Shown here: piece by piece, positions 43,934-52,451 of the stretch
Position numbering within the stretch: the first letter of the stretch is position 1
Layout: every line of letters starts with the position of its first letter
Assembly (NCBI GenBank): GCA_049516155.1
Contig: JBEKTJ010000006.1
Location: forward strand, 1 to 64,000
Origin: Bog-159 sp049516155
GTDB lineage: Bacteria > Acidobacteriota > Terriglobia > Bryobacterales > Bryobacteraceae
Length of the DNA: 64,000 nt
Direction of reading: 5' to 3'
Translations under genes and position numbers: made by a program
Notes under the pieces: model-generated
Told to the model about the DNA's origin: nothing
Databases searched by the model: none
Seen by the model: only the letters and a program-made list of their open reading frames with translations

Positions 43934-44398
43934 ATGCCGATATACATTTTGGCGTTTCTGATTGGCGTAGTTGCCGGACTGCGTGCGCTGACGCCGCTGG
44001 CCGCGGTCAGTTGGGCGGCCCGCTGGGGATGGCTGCATTTGGATGGGATGTGGATGGCGTTTCTGGGCTTTGCGGCTACGCCATATATCGTTAGCGTGCT
44101 TGCCATCGGGGAGTTGATCAACGACAAGCTGCCCAAGACGCCGAGCCGCAAAGCGCCGCCCGGCTTCATCGCCCGGATCGTGACCGGAGCAGTGTCCGGC
44201 GCGGCGCTGTGCGCGGCCAGCCAGTCACCGATCGTTGGACTGGTGGTGGGGGTTATTGGCGCCGTCGCAGGAACCCTGGGCGGCTCTGAATTTCGGTCCC
44301 GGCTGGTGAGAGCGACCGGCGGGAAGGATCTTCCGATTGCGCTGCTTGAGGACGCTATTGCGGTGGGCGGGGCGTTTTTGATTGTGTCTCGGTTTTAG
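43934..44398 (+). CDS. DUF4126 family membrane protein
   Basis: A 154-residue protein with about four hydrophobic segments (IYILAFLIGVVAGLRALTPL, TPYIVSVLAIGELIND, AVSGAALCAASQSPIVGLV, LEDAIAVGGAFLIVSRF). The GLRALTPLA and (E)LINDKLPKTPSR blocks are typical of DUF4126, a small membrane family of unknown role. An AAGGAG ribosome site precedes the ATG. It starts 22 bases after the flavoenzyme stop, so the two are likely co-transcribed. Confidence 0.82.
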   Translation: MPIYILAFLIGVVAGLRALTPLAAVSWAARWGWLHLDGMWMAFLGFAATPYIVSVLAIGELINDKLPKTPSRKAPPGFIARIVTGAVSGAALCAASQSPIVGLVVGVIGAVAGTLGGSEFRSRLVRATGGKDLPIALLEDAIAVGGAFLIVSRF

Positions 44399-44409
44399 GC
44401 AAGAGGCGT

Positions 44410-45081
44410 TCAAAACACGCGGCGCTTGAGGCGCTCCACGGTGAATTTCGCCGTATCGGCGACCGCCATCACCGCCATCACCCCCGCTTGCACCGGGTCG
44501 CTGACCACCAGGTCCGCGGCATCCGGAACGCTTCCCGCCATGTTCAAGCTGATTACCAACAGGCCTTCCTGACGCACTTCCCGCACGGCCTGCTCGATCC
44601 CGCCGCCCATCAACGATCCCGCCAGCACCAGCGCCTTGGCCCTGGGCAGCCGGGCCACCGCGCGCACAGCGTCCGCCAGCGCCTCTTCTCCCACCAGTGG
44701 GATGGTATCCACCGAGATATGCTCGCCGCGAATATTGTGCCGGTCGGCCTCCGACACCGCGCCGATGGCCACCTGTCCCACTTGCGCGCCGCCGCCCATG
44801 ATGATGATCCGCTTGCCGTAGATCTTCTGCAGCGTCTCGACGACTTCGACCTTGCGCACGATGGCCAGCGCCCGCAGATCCTCCGCCAGTTCCGCGGCGC
44901 TGCCCGGCAGGGCAATCTCGAAGTAGATACGCGCTTCGATGGACCCCTGATCGATGATCTCGACCGACGTGATATCGCCGCGGCGCCGCGCGATCACACC
45001 GGTCAATTCATGCAGAACTCCCAGGCCTGCGGCGGCATGGATCATCAGTCCGATATTGCCGTTGGTCATGGCCGGCGTCAT
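44410..45081 (-). CDS. ACT-domain protein with DUF5612 C-terminus
   Basis: A 223-residue cytoplasmic protein. Residues about 8-75 form an ACT domain (GNIGLMIHAAAGLGVLHELT, ITSVEIIDQGSIEARIYFEI), which usually binds an amino acid. The remaining 150 residues match DUF5612: KIYGKRIIIMGGGAQVGQVA, RGEHISVDTIPLVGEEALAD and VLAGSLMGGGIEQAVRE. The GGGAQVG block looks like a nucleotide-binding loop. The family is known mainly in methanogens and some bacteria, and a regulatory role in amino-acid metabolism is suggested by its ACT domain only. A second ATG four codons in is possible as start. It is convergent with the DUF4126 gene. Confidence 0.75.
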   Translation of the reverse strand: MTPAMTNGNIGLMIHAAAGLGVLHELTGVIARRRGDITSVEIIDQGSIEARIYFEIALPGSAAELAEDLRALAIVRKVEVVETLQKIYGKRIIIMGGGAQVGQVAIGAVSEADRHNIRGEHISVDTIPLVGEEALADAVRAVARLPRAKALVLAGSLMGGGIEQAVREVRQEGLLVISLNMAGSVPDAADLVVSDPVQAGVMAVMAVADTAKFTVERLKRRVF

Positions 45082-45184
45082 GGCGTATAAGTCATCTTAT
45101 CGCGGACCCCGCGCGTTCCGCCCAACGAACTGTCCCGGATCTGGGTAGTGGGTCGGTTTTCGAGGGCGGCCAATCTTGGCCGCA

Positions 45185-45229
45185 GCCGCCTTTAGGCGGC
45201 CAGAGCCGGCTGAAAAGCCGGATCTGGCC
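45185..45229. repeat. Two adjacent strong hairpins (REP-like)
   Basis: First, GCCGCC-TTTA-GGCGGC at 45185-45200. Second, a larger inverted repeat at 45198-45229 in which GGCCAGA and TCTGGCC enclose GCCGGC / GCCGGA around a TGAAAA loop. They lie in the 230-base gap between the divergent DUF5612 and Vgb-like genes, so they are not placed to terminate either one. This favours a mobile palindromic element or a regulatory structure. Confidence 0.6.
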
Positions 45230-45313
45230 ATTTCCATCTTTTCGGTTCGATAGATGGATATATAGCGGCCATTCCGGCGGACTGTGTTACTCTCAATGAG
45301 GCCGATATTCCCC

Positions 45314-46282
45314 ATGACTCCCAAGCAGACCCGGATCCCGCTGTTCGCCTTATGGGCCGCGCTGCTATTGAGCTTGCCCGCGAAGGCGCCTGCGCAGACC
45401 ATTACAGAGTACGCCATTCCCACGGAATCGTGCCTTCCATTCGCCGTCACTGCAGGGCCGGACGGCGCTCTCTGGTTTACCGAAGTGCATGGAAACAAGA
45501 TCGGGCGCATCACTACTGGCGGAGCGATCACGGAATACCGCATCCCCACGCCGGACAGCAAGCCGATATGGATTGTGGCGGGTCCGGATGGCGCGCTGTG
45601 GTTCACCGAAAATGGCGGCAACAAGATCGGGCGCATCACCACGCTTGGGTCGTTCACCGAATTTCCGCTGCCCACGCCCGGCAGCCAGCCTTGGGACATC
45701 ATCAGCGGTCCCGGGGGCGCGCTTTGGTTCACGGAACACGGAAGCACCCCAACCATCGGGAGCATGGCGACCGATGGAACACTGACCGAATACACCGTGC
45801 CGCTGGCTGCCTGGGATCTGGGTACTGGGCCGGATGGCGCGATCTGGTTCACCGAATGGGGCAGCAACAGGGTGGCGCGCATGACTACCTCCGGCACAAT
45901 CACTCACCAGTACACCTCACCCACTCCCGGCAGCGACCCGAATGTCATCATTACCGGCCCGGATCAGTTGCTGTGGTTTACGGAGTATGCGGGCGACAAG
46001 ATTGCCAGCTTGACCACTGCCGGCGCGATCGCGGAGTATCCCGTACCCACGCCGGCGAGTCAGCCGGGATCGATCGCGGCAGGTTCCGATGGCGCACTCT
46101 GGTTCACCGAACACGCGGGCAATAAGATGGGCCGCATCACTCTTACGGGGGCGATAACGGAGTATCCGGTGCCTACGTCCGGGTCCGCGCCCATGGTAGC
46201 CGAGTCCGGTCCCGACGGGGCTATGTGGTTCACCGAGTATTATGGCAATAAGATAGCTCGCATCGGCATGCCGAGTAACTAG
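45314..46282 (+). CDS. Exported Vgb-like beta-propeller protein
   Basis: A 322-residue secreted protein from an ATG at 45314 just before a signal peptide (RIPLFALWAALLLSLPAKAPA); an ATG at 45296 and a GTG at 45284 are alternatives. Seven propeller blades repeat GPDGALWFTE, NKIGRIT and ITEYPVPTP with a period of about 42 residues. This is the virginiamycin B lyase/NHL-like fold. Most genomic relatives are not antibiotic lyases, and this protein is exported, so resistance should not be assumed. A binding or sugar-lyase role in the periplasm is possible. Confidence 0.82.
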   Translation: MTPKQTRIPLFALWAALLLSLPAKAPAQTITEYAIPTESCLPFAVTAGPDGALWFTEVHGNKIGRITTGGAITEYRIPTPDSKPIWIVAGPDGALWFTENGGNKIGRITTLGSFTEFPLPTPGSQPWDIISGPGGALWFTEHGSTPTIGSMATDGTLTEYTVPLAAWDLGTGPDGAIWFTEWGSNRVARMTTSGTITHQYTSPTPGSDPNVIITGPDQLLWFTEYAGDKIASLTTAGAIAEYPVPTPASQPGSIAAGSDGALWFTEHAGNKMGRITLTGAITEYPVPTSGSAPMVAESGPDGAMWFTEYYGNKIARIGMPSN

Positions 46283-46288
46283 GCAAGG

Positions 46289-48886
46289 CTAGAAAAGCCT
46301 TTCCTGGCGCTTGAGTGTACCGAACGAGCCCAAATTCGCCACGGCGAAGGCAAAGCGGTATTGTGTCTCATCCCGCGTGCCGATATTAAAACGCACGTAC
46401 TGCACGCTCAGCCCGCAGCAGTCTGTGTTGTAAGTGGCCTGCACGATCGCATAAGCCAGGACGCCCGCCTTATCGTCGTAAACGGCGACGACCGCCCCGT
46501 TCCAACCGCGCCGCGTCGAGTTGCCGATTCCGAAGCTGGCGCGCATCTGGTTTTCGTTGGGCAGCAACGTGGTATCGCTGTGAACTTCCGTCTGCCCGAC
46601 GGAGATGAAATACAGGCCTTTGCGCCAATCGGCGCTAGCCGCGCTGGCCACGATGCTATGGCGCACCGGATCGTAATCCGTCCGCCATTCGAAGGCAATG
46701 TTCCACTTAGGCTGGGCGCGCAGTTCCGAGACGATCGGCGAGTACGTGCGGGGGCCATCCAGAAAGGCGAAGGGCGTAAGCTCAAGCTGGCTTAACAGCA
46801 CATTGCGCTGCTCGGACCCGGGCAGGATCACGCCGCCGAAGGTCGGATCGAAATAGCGCGCCTCCGACAATTGCCAACTGAAGATTTCCACCACCTCGTC
46901 GCCGCGCTTGGCGTACAGCCGGTTAGCTAGCGAAAACGTAACCTGATTGGTGTTCGAAAGCAAATCCGTCTCGTCGAAGCGGATGATCTTGTTGAACTCC
47001 TGCCCGATGCCGCCGACATACTCGTAAGTGGCTCGCGGCTCGATGACATGTTTCAATTTATCTCCCAGCCAGCTCTTGCGGTTGAAAACGCGGGCGAAGG
47101 AAGGCGCTACCAGATCCATCTTGAATTCGCGGGCGCTGCGTATGTAGTCCTGGGGAAGCACGCGCAGAAAGCCATCCTCATAGGGCCCCTGCGTCTCGCC
47201 ATAGAAGGTTTCGTCCACCGTAAAGCTGGGGACCAGGTGGAAGTCGCCGAGATGCAGCACCGAAGTGATCTGGGGCGCGAAGTCCATGCGGCTATCGAGC
47301 AGATTGGTCCCATAATGGCCCAGCAAGGTTGGCGCGGTGTTGTTCAAGGGCGGACAAGAAGTGGTAGTCCCTTGTTGGCCTGGCTCGACGCCGGGACAAT
47401 AGAAGTCCGGCTCGCTCCGCGAGAGCAGGCCGGCGCTCGAATCGAACGAATACCATAGCGGCAAATCGTCAATCTGATGGTCGCGGCCGGAGAGATCCAC
47501 TTCCGGCAGCTTCCTGATTACCACCGAATTGATATCCTTACTCTGTTGGCCGGTAGTGGGATTGGTTTCGACGATCTCGGTGGTGGTAAAGTCCTGCTTG
47601 CGTTCGACCACGGTATCGAACGTGTAAGTGGACCAGTCCTTTTCCAGGAACGCCACCGAACTGACTTCGCTAAAGACAGCTTCGTTGAATGAATCGGAAA
47701 AAGCCTGCCGGAACGTATAAGAACTGAGATAGTTGACTAAGCCGCGGGCGGTCCAGCCGTCGCCTAAGTCGGCCTTGCCCGCCACAGAGAAAGTGTAGCC
47801 GCCTTGCTTGATGGGCGGATTGCCGGAATTTGGCTCGCCGCGATCCTGCACGCCGAAAAGGATAGCGTCGAAGTCGGCCTTGTCCGTAGGTTTGCCGCGC
47901 AGTTCCAGGTGGTGCGCGTAACCGCGCGCCGTATAATCTTGGATATGATAAGTGGCGTCGTAACTGCGGTTGATTGCCCAGAAAGCGCCTACGCCCAGCA
48001 TGAAACCGCGCGTGGAGCTATGGCCGATATTGGGCATCAACAAACCGGTGCGCCGCGGCACTTTTTCGAGAGACTTATAGAAGAACGGCGTGTAGAAGAG
48101 AGGGAACTTCCGCAATAGAAAAACAGCGCGGTAAGCCCTGGCGGATTCCTGCGGCACCACATTGAAGCGCGGCCCTTTCAGCCGCCACCACGGATTGGGG
48201 ATGCGGCAATTAGTCAGGAATCCGTCGTACAGGATGTAGTGGCCGTCGATGCGCTCCGCCCATTTGCCCTGGAAGTAGTAAGGATTGAGGCTGGTGAGCA
48301 TGCCGGGGCGCGTGTCGATGCGCGGGGAGGTGGTGCCGCGCACGTCATAGAACTTACCCGCCTCGGTCTTAGTATTGTAATCCACATGGTCGGCCCAGAT
48401 CTTCTCGTTGCGCTCGAATTGCTCGAAGTAGAGATTTCCGCGCGCCTGCACGTCGCCGGTGTCTTCATTGAAATCGATTTCGTCGGCGCGGAAAAGCATG
48501 TTGACGTTCTCCATCTCCGCGTGCCCGCGCAGATGCCGCATCTTCCCGTCGGTGGTCTGGACCGCCGCATAAGTGACCCATTCGCCGATCGCAGGCGCAT
48601 TGGGACGCGCCTTATAGATGCGTTTATTGGGTTGCGCAACCGGCACGCCTGAAGGCGGGGGAACCAGTACCGAACCCGGTGGAAGCTGTCCGAAGGCCGT
48701 TGCGCCGGTCAAAACCAACACCACCAATACCCTAAGGATGGAACTGTACGTAATACTCGAAGAAAATGCGTGACAAATATCGCCGAGTATGTTACCAAGA
48801 CTATGAGGGCATGTGCACGGCTGAGGGCTCAATCGGCAAACGTACCATAGACGGGCCTTGCTTTGCATCATTGACGCATTCACCAT
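46289..48886 (-). CDS. lptD: LPS-assembly outer-membrane protein LptD
   Basis: A protein of up to 865 residues. A signal-like segment (SSILRVLVVLVLTGATAFGQ) sits near residue 50-68, so the true start may be downstream of 48886; a TTG near residue 20 is the only clear option. The N-terminal OstA-like jelly roll (ADEIDFNEDTGDVQARGNLY, KIWADHVDYNTKTEAGKFYD) is followed by the LptD barrel (LFYTPFFYKSLEKVPRRTGL, and a last strand region with CCGLSVQYVRF). The CC pair near the end is a hallmark of LptD disulfides. It inserts lipopolysaccharide into the outer leaflet. The ATG overlaps that of the divergent RDD gene by two bases. Confidence 0.85.
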   Translation of the reverse strand: MVNASMMQSKARLWYVCRLSPQPCTCPHSLGNILGDICHAFSSSITYSSILRVLVVLVLTGATAFGQLPPGSVLVPPPSGVPVAQPNKRIYKARPNAPAIGEWVTYAAVQTTDGKMRHLRGHAEMENVNMLFRADEIDFNEDTGDVQARGNLYFEQFERNEKIWADHVDYNTKTEAGKFYDVRGTTSPRIDTRPGMLTSLNPYYFQGKWAERIDGHYILYDGFLTNCRIPNPWWRLKGPRFNVVPQESARAYRAVFLLRKFPLFYTPFFYKSLEKVPRRTGLLMPNIGHSSTRGFMLGVGAFWAINRSYDATYHIQDYTARGYAHHLELRGKPTDKADFDAILFGVQDRGEPNSGNPPIKQGGYTFSVAGKADLGDGWTARGLVNYLSSYTFRQAFSDSFNEAVFSEVSSVAFLEKDWSTYTFDTVVERKQDFTTTEIVETNPTTGQQSKDINSVVIRKLPEVDLSGRDHQIDDLPLWYSFDSSAGLLSRSEPDFYCPGVEPGQQGTTTSCPPLNNTAPTLLGHYGTNLLDSRMDFAPQITSVLHLGDFHLVPSFTVDETFYGETQGPYEDGFLRVLPQDYIRSAREFKMDLVAPSFARVFNRKSWLGDKLKHVIEPRATYEYVGGIGQEFNKIIRFDETDLLSNTNQVTFSLANRLYAKRGDEVVEIFSWQLSEARYFDPTFGGVILPGSEQRNVLLSQLELTPFAFLDGPRTYSPIVSELRAQPKWNIAFEWRTDYDPVRHSIVASAASADWRKGLYFISVGQTEVHSDTTLLPNENQMRASFGIGNSTRRGWNGAVVAVYDDKAGVLAYAIVQATYNTDCCGLSVQYVRFNIGTRDETQYRFAFAVANLGSFGTLKRQERLF

Positions 48887-49742
48887 GACTTGCAGTTATT
48901 GCCGTTACTTGAATTTAGACGACGACCGGCGCTGCCGCCGTTGCGGCCGGCCGATAAACGACGTGTATGCCGCAGCCACCGCGGGCGCTCTAGCCGCTGT
49001 GCCACAGCCCGCGCGCAGTGAGCCGCTGCGTGCACCGTCGGATGCGCGGCCTGCGCCGCCAATCTCCGCGCCGCGCCAAGCTATGCTTTTCCAGGATCGG
49101 CCAACGGGCAAAGTGATCCCGTTCGACGGCGTGATGGATTCGCCGGCGGCGCCGAAGCCCAAGACGGTGACACGCACGTCGACACGCGTGACCCGCCGTC
49201 CCGTTCCCGCCAACGAGGCACAGCCTGCGCTCGAGTTCCTGATGCCCGCCCCGCCCACGCCGCGCAAGCTATCGACCACCGTGGAAGCGGTCATCGATTG
49301 CGACGCTCCGGTAGCCGCGCCGATGCACCGGGCCTGTGCCGCCGCCTTCGACGGCAGCATGATTCTGATTGCCTGCGGACTTTTTCTCACGGTCTTCCAT
49401 CTCTTAGGCGGCTCGTTCTCCGCCAGCAAGCCGGTGATCCTGGTGATGGGCGCCGCGGCCGTGTTGATCGCCATGTTCTATGGTTTCGTATGGGTTTGCG
49501 CCGGCGGCCAGACCCCCGGCATGCGTGCCTTCAGCTTGACCCTGATCAACTTCGACGGCTATCCCCCGGACGGCGCGTCGCGCTGGCTGCGCTATCTGGG
49601 CGCTTGCCTGGGGTATTGCGCCGGCGGGCTCGGCTTACTCTGGGCCTTGCTGGACGAGGAAAGCCTCGCCTGGCACGATCACATCTCCAAAACCTTTCCC
49701 ACTTTTCACGGACCGGAAACCAGCTTCGTGCGCCGGCGGTAA
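48885..49742 (+). CDS. Zinc-ribbon RDD family membrane protein
   Basis: A 285-residue protein starting at the ATG at 48885. The first 28 residues form a zinc ribbon, CSYCRYLNLDDDRRCRRCGRP, with two Cys pairs. A Pro/Ala-rich linker of about 110 residues follows. The C-terminal RDD domain has MHRACAAAFDGSMILIACGL, FVWVCAGGQTPGMRAFSLTL and three membrane segments. RDD proteins are small transport or envelope proteins of unclear function. It faces lptD, with the start codons sharing two bases. Confidence 0.8.
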   Translation: MTCSYCRYLNLDDDRRCRRCGRPINDVYAAATAGALAAVPQPARSEPLRAPSDARPAPPISAPRQAMLFQDRPTGKVIPFDGVMDSPAAPKPKTVTRTSTRVTRRPVPANEAQPALEFLMPAPPTPRKLSTTVEAVIDCDAPVAAPMHRACAAAFDGSMILIACGLFLTVFHLLGGSFSASKPVILVMGAAAVLIAMFYGFVWVCAGGQTPGMRAFSLTLINFDGYPPDGASRWLRYLGACLGYCAGGLGLLWALLDEESLAWHDHISKTFPTFHGPETSFVRRR

Positions 49743-49916
49743 GCGCGGCGACTGAGCAGCGCTTGCATTTGCCGGTCCAAACAGAAATGGTCGCGGGAGT
49801 ACGCGGCTAGAGGGATCGTGTGCGTGACTGTGGCGATACGCTGTGCCTGATTGGCGTCGGGCGTTCGTCAGGCGTTTTCCGAGGCCGCTTTGCGAATGCG
49901 ATGAGGACCTCCTACA

Positions 49917-50180
49917 ATGAAGGTGATGAGGCGCGGGGTTCCAAAGACTTTCTCCTATTCGATGTTCTACGAACAAGCGGCGGAAGGCGGCTACGTGGCA
50001 TTCGTTCCAGCTCTACCCGGTTGTCACACCCAGGGTGAAACACTGGAGGAGACGGAGGGCAACGTGAAGGAAGCCGTCGCCTTGTACCTGGAGAGTCTTG
50101 CGGCCCACGGGGAGGCGCCCCCCGCGGAGGGCCGGTCATTCCAGGGAAGAGTAACCGTTCCGGCTCAAGTCCCGGTCTGA
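49917..50180 (+). CDS. hicB: HicB-type antitoxin
   Basis: An 87-residue protein with the partial RNase H fold of HicB: MFYEQAAEGGYVAFVPALPG, CHTQGETLEETEGNVKEAV and ALYLESLAAHGE. The GGY-A-VPALPGC-T-GxTxEEAxxNI pattern is family standard. It lacks a C-terminal HTH, so it probably inhibits the toxin without DNA binding or binds through other means. It precedes hicA by four bases, the hicBA order. The open frame is intact, while the partner toxin is interrupted (next feature). Confidence 0.88.
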   Translation: MKVMRRGVPKTFSYSMFYEQAAEGGYVAFVPALPGCHTQGETLEETEGNVKEAVALYLESLAAHGEAPPAEGRSFQGRVTVPAQVPV

Positions 50181-50184
50181 ATGC

Positions 50185-50430
50185 ATGCCGCAACTTCCAT
50201 CTCTAACCGCTCGGAAAGTGGTCCGGGCGCTCAAGCGCGCCGGATTCGTCGAGGACCGGCAAAGAGGAAGCCACTTGGTGCTGATGCACCCCGAGACAAA
50301 GGCCCGCACAGTGGTGCCTATCCATGCCGGCCAGACGATCAAGTAACCACTGCCACGCGCCATTATTCGGGACGCGGGACTTTCGATCGGCGACTTCATC
50401 GAAATTGCTTTGATCTCGAACCGGGGATAG
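50185..50430 (+). pseudogene. hicA: HicA toxin with premature in-frame stop
   Basis: HicA is a small mRNA interferase with a dsRBD-like fold. The ATG at 50185 gives MPQLPSLTARKVVRALKRAG and QRGSHLVLMHPETKA with the catalytic His30 of GSH. A TAA at 50344-50346 ends the frame after 53 residues (HAGQTIK). The same frame goes on after the stop as PLPRAIIRDAGLSIGDFIEI to a TAG at 50428, which matches the normal C-terminal helix of HicA (G-T-L-R-xIIRxAGLSxxEFxxL). A single nonsense change therefore removed the last third. Loss of toxin activity is likely, though not certain because the catalytic residue is upstream. Confidence 0.82.
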
Positions 50431-50442
50431 CCGGGATGGCCT

Positions 50443-50715
50443 TCACGAGACGCGTTGGCCTTTTAGGCGCGGACCCCGTGAGCGGAAAGATTTTGATCGA
50501 CTCATCCCACCCCTAAACAGTCGTTCCGGAGAATCGCTCGTAACGCTAATCCGGCGGGCACCGCAGGCTCGCTGTCGAGCCGTCTGAAGCACGGACCGGT
50601 GATAGACCTCCGGCGCGCTTTTGACGACGTCGGTTCGCTTCGATCCCGTTAGTGCGGCCATCTGGTCGACTACCGCAACTTCGGTCGTCGTCAGGACGGG
50701 TTGGATCCTCGCCAT
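50443..50715 (-). CDS. Ribbon-helix-helix-like small protein, probably altered at the C-terminus
   Basis: A 90-residue frame from an ATG at 50715. The first 45 residues, MARIQPVLTTTEVAVVDQMA followed by ALTGSKRTDVVKSAPEVYHR, resemble orphan ribbon-helix-helix (CopG/Arc-type) proteins. The part after about residue 50 is basic, low in hydrophobics and unlike the family, which suggests a frameshift or deletion. An ATG 20 codons upstream is possible. It is convergent with the hicA remnant. It could be an orphan antitoxin or regulator. Confidence 0.45.
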   Translation of the reverse strand: MARIQPVLTTTEVAVVDQMAALTGSKRTDVVKSAPEVYHRSVLQTARQRACGARRISVTSDSPERLFRGGMSRSKSFRSRGPRLKGQRVS

Positions 50716-50864
50716 ACTCGAAATCGCGCCACCCTCTAGAACGAAGATCCCCGATAAGATCGCTATCCGTCTCATCTTCGTCCAGTCAATTTAGGAAACC
50801 GCCTGAATCGATGTTGGTACAATTGGAATCGGGGGTACGGCGATAACGTTCCGGCAATAGCAAT

Positions 50865-52388
50865 TCAGGCCTGCTTCGCCGCTCCGGCCAGTTCGCGCGC
50901 CGCCGGCTTTTGCGCGGTTCTGGGCGGATTCGAGAACTGCAACGCGCGGTTGCCGATGGGACTCCACTTCAGGCTGATCGTGTCGCGGATGTAGTTTTGA
51001 TAAACGCGCCATGGCGCCTTTGAACCCTGCTTGGGCCAACTGGCCAAGGCGCGCGCGATGTAGCCCGGCGAGAAGTTCTCGACGAACGGCGCGGCGGCCG
51101 TCTCGCCGCCAGCCGTCGGGGTGACTTGGCGCACGCCCTTCCGGTCCATGAAGTTCAACAGCCGGCACATATAGGTGCAGATCAAGTCGGCTTTGAGGGT
51201 CCAGGATGCGTTGGTGTAACCGAACACCGAGGCTACGTTCGGCACGCCCGAGACCATCACACCTTTATAAGCCAGCGTCTTGCCCAGATCGATGCTGCGC
51301 CCATCGACCCAAAGCTCGGCCCCACCGAATGCCTGCATCACCAGGCCGGTGGCAGTGACTACGATGTCGGCTTCGAGTTCTTGGCCAGATTGCAGCCGGA
51401 TACCTTTTTCCGTGAAGGTATCGATGAGATCGGTAACTACGCTGGCGCGGCCGGCTTTGATGGCCTGGAACAGGTCGGCGTCCGGAACCAGGCAGAGCCG
51501 CTGCTCCCACGGATTGTAACGGGGCGTGAAGTGAGTCGCGACGTCGTATTCGGGGCCCAATTCCTTTTGCACCAACTTCAGCAGGCCGGCTTTCACGTAG
51601 TCCGGGCGCCGCCGCGCCAGTTGGTAGATATAGATCATGAAGGCGACGTTCTTCCAGCGGCTAAGCCTGTAGGCCCACATCGCGGGCAGTACGCCACGCA
51701 ACCAATTCGCGATCTTATCCTGCTCGGGCAGTGAAACGATGTAGGTCGGCGAACGCTGTAGCATGGTCACGTGCGCGGCGGTCTTGGCCAAGGCGGGCAG
51801 GAGTGTGACGGCCGTGGCGCCGCTGCCGATGACCACCACCCGTTTTCCGGCATAGTCTAAATCCTGGGGCCAGGCTTGCGGATGCACCACCCGCCCTTGG
51901 AAGCGGCCGATCTCCGGAAACTCCGGCGTGTAGCCCGCGGAATAGCGGTAATAGCCCGCGCAGGAGAATAAGAAGTTGCAAGTCAGTGCGACAGGCTCTT
52001 CGCGCCCGTCCGGGAGAGTACGCACCGCATCGATGCTCCACTGCGCCTCTTGCGAGGACCACGCGGCGCGCTGAATCCGATGGCGGAAGCGGATGTGGCG
52101 GTCAATGCCTGCATCGCGTGCGGTGTCGGTGATGTAATCCCGTATGTCGTCGCCCGGGGAAATAGCCTTAGGGTGGGTCCAGGGGCGGAAGGAGTAACCC
52201 ATGGTCAGCATGTCCGAGTCGGAACGGATACCCGGATAACGGAAGAGGTCCCAGGTGCCGCCGATGCGTTCGCGCTGTTCCAGGATGACGTAGCTTTTAT
52301 TCGGGCAGAGTGTCTGCAGGTGATGGGCGGCGCCGATGCCGGACAGTCCCGCACCCATAATCAGCACGTCGAAATGTTCCACTGCCAT
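50865..52388 (-). CDS. Flavin monooxygenase, Baeyer-Villiger type
   Basis: A 507-residue FAD/NADPH enzyme. FAD site: DVLIMGAGLSGIGAAHHL with EQRERIGGTWDLFRYPGIRSD. NADPH site: VVVIGSGATAVTLLPAL. Between them is the Baeyer-Villiger fingerprint F-x-G-x-x-x-H-x-x-x-W-P as FQGRVVHPQAWPQ. Such enzymes insert oxygen next to ketones or oxidise heteroatoms. The length fits the class B/ethA-like group. It is alone; the gene downstream of its end on the plus strand is unrelated. The substrate cannot be predicted. Confidence 0.9.
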   Translation of the reverse strand: MAVEHFDVLIMGAGLSGIGAAHHLQTLCPNKSYVILEQRERIGGTWDLFRYPGIRSDSDMLTMGYSFRPWTHPKAISPGDDIRDYITDTARDAGIDRHIRFRHRIQRAAWSSQEAQWSIDAVRTLPDGREEPVALTCNFLFSCAGYYRYSAGYTPEFPEIGRFQGRVVHPQAWPQDLDYAGKRVVVIGSGATAVTLLPALAKTAAHVTMLQRSPTYIVSLPEQDKIANWLRGVLPAMWAYRLSRWKNVAFMIYIYQLARRRPDYVKAGLLKLVQKELGPEYDVATHFTPRYNPWEQRLCLVPDADLFQAIKAGRASVVTDLIDTFTEKGIRLQSGQELEADIVVTATGLVMQAFGGAELWVDGRSIDLGKTLAYKGVMVSGVPNVASVFGYTNASWTLKADLICTYMCRLLNFMDRKGVRQVTPTAGGETAAAPFVENFSPGYIARALASWPKQGSKAPWRVYQNYIRDTISLKWSPIGNRALQFSNPPRTAQKPAARELAGAAKQA

Positions 52389-52451
52389 CGGCTGCTCCTC
52401 GTTACCCTTTACGACACACTTTACGATGAGAATAGCACGCGGGCGGAGAGG

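Noticed and set aside
45314..46282. Antibiotic-resistance gene (virginiamycin B lyase)
   Set aside because: Only the propeller fold is shared. The protein is exported, and most genomic relatives are not resistance enzymes, so no resistance call is made.
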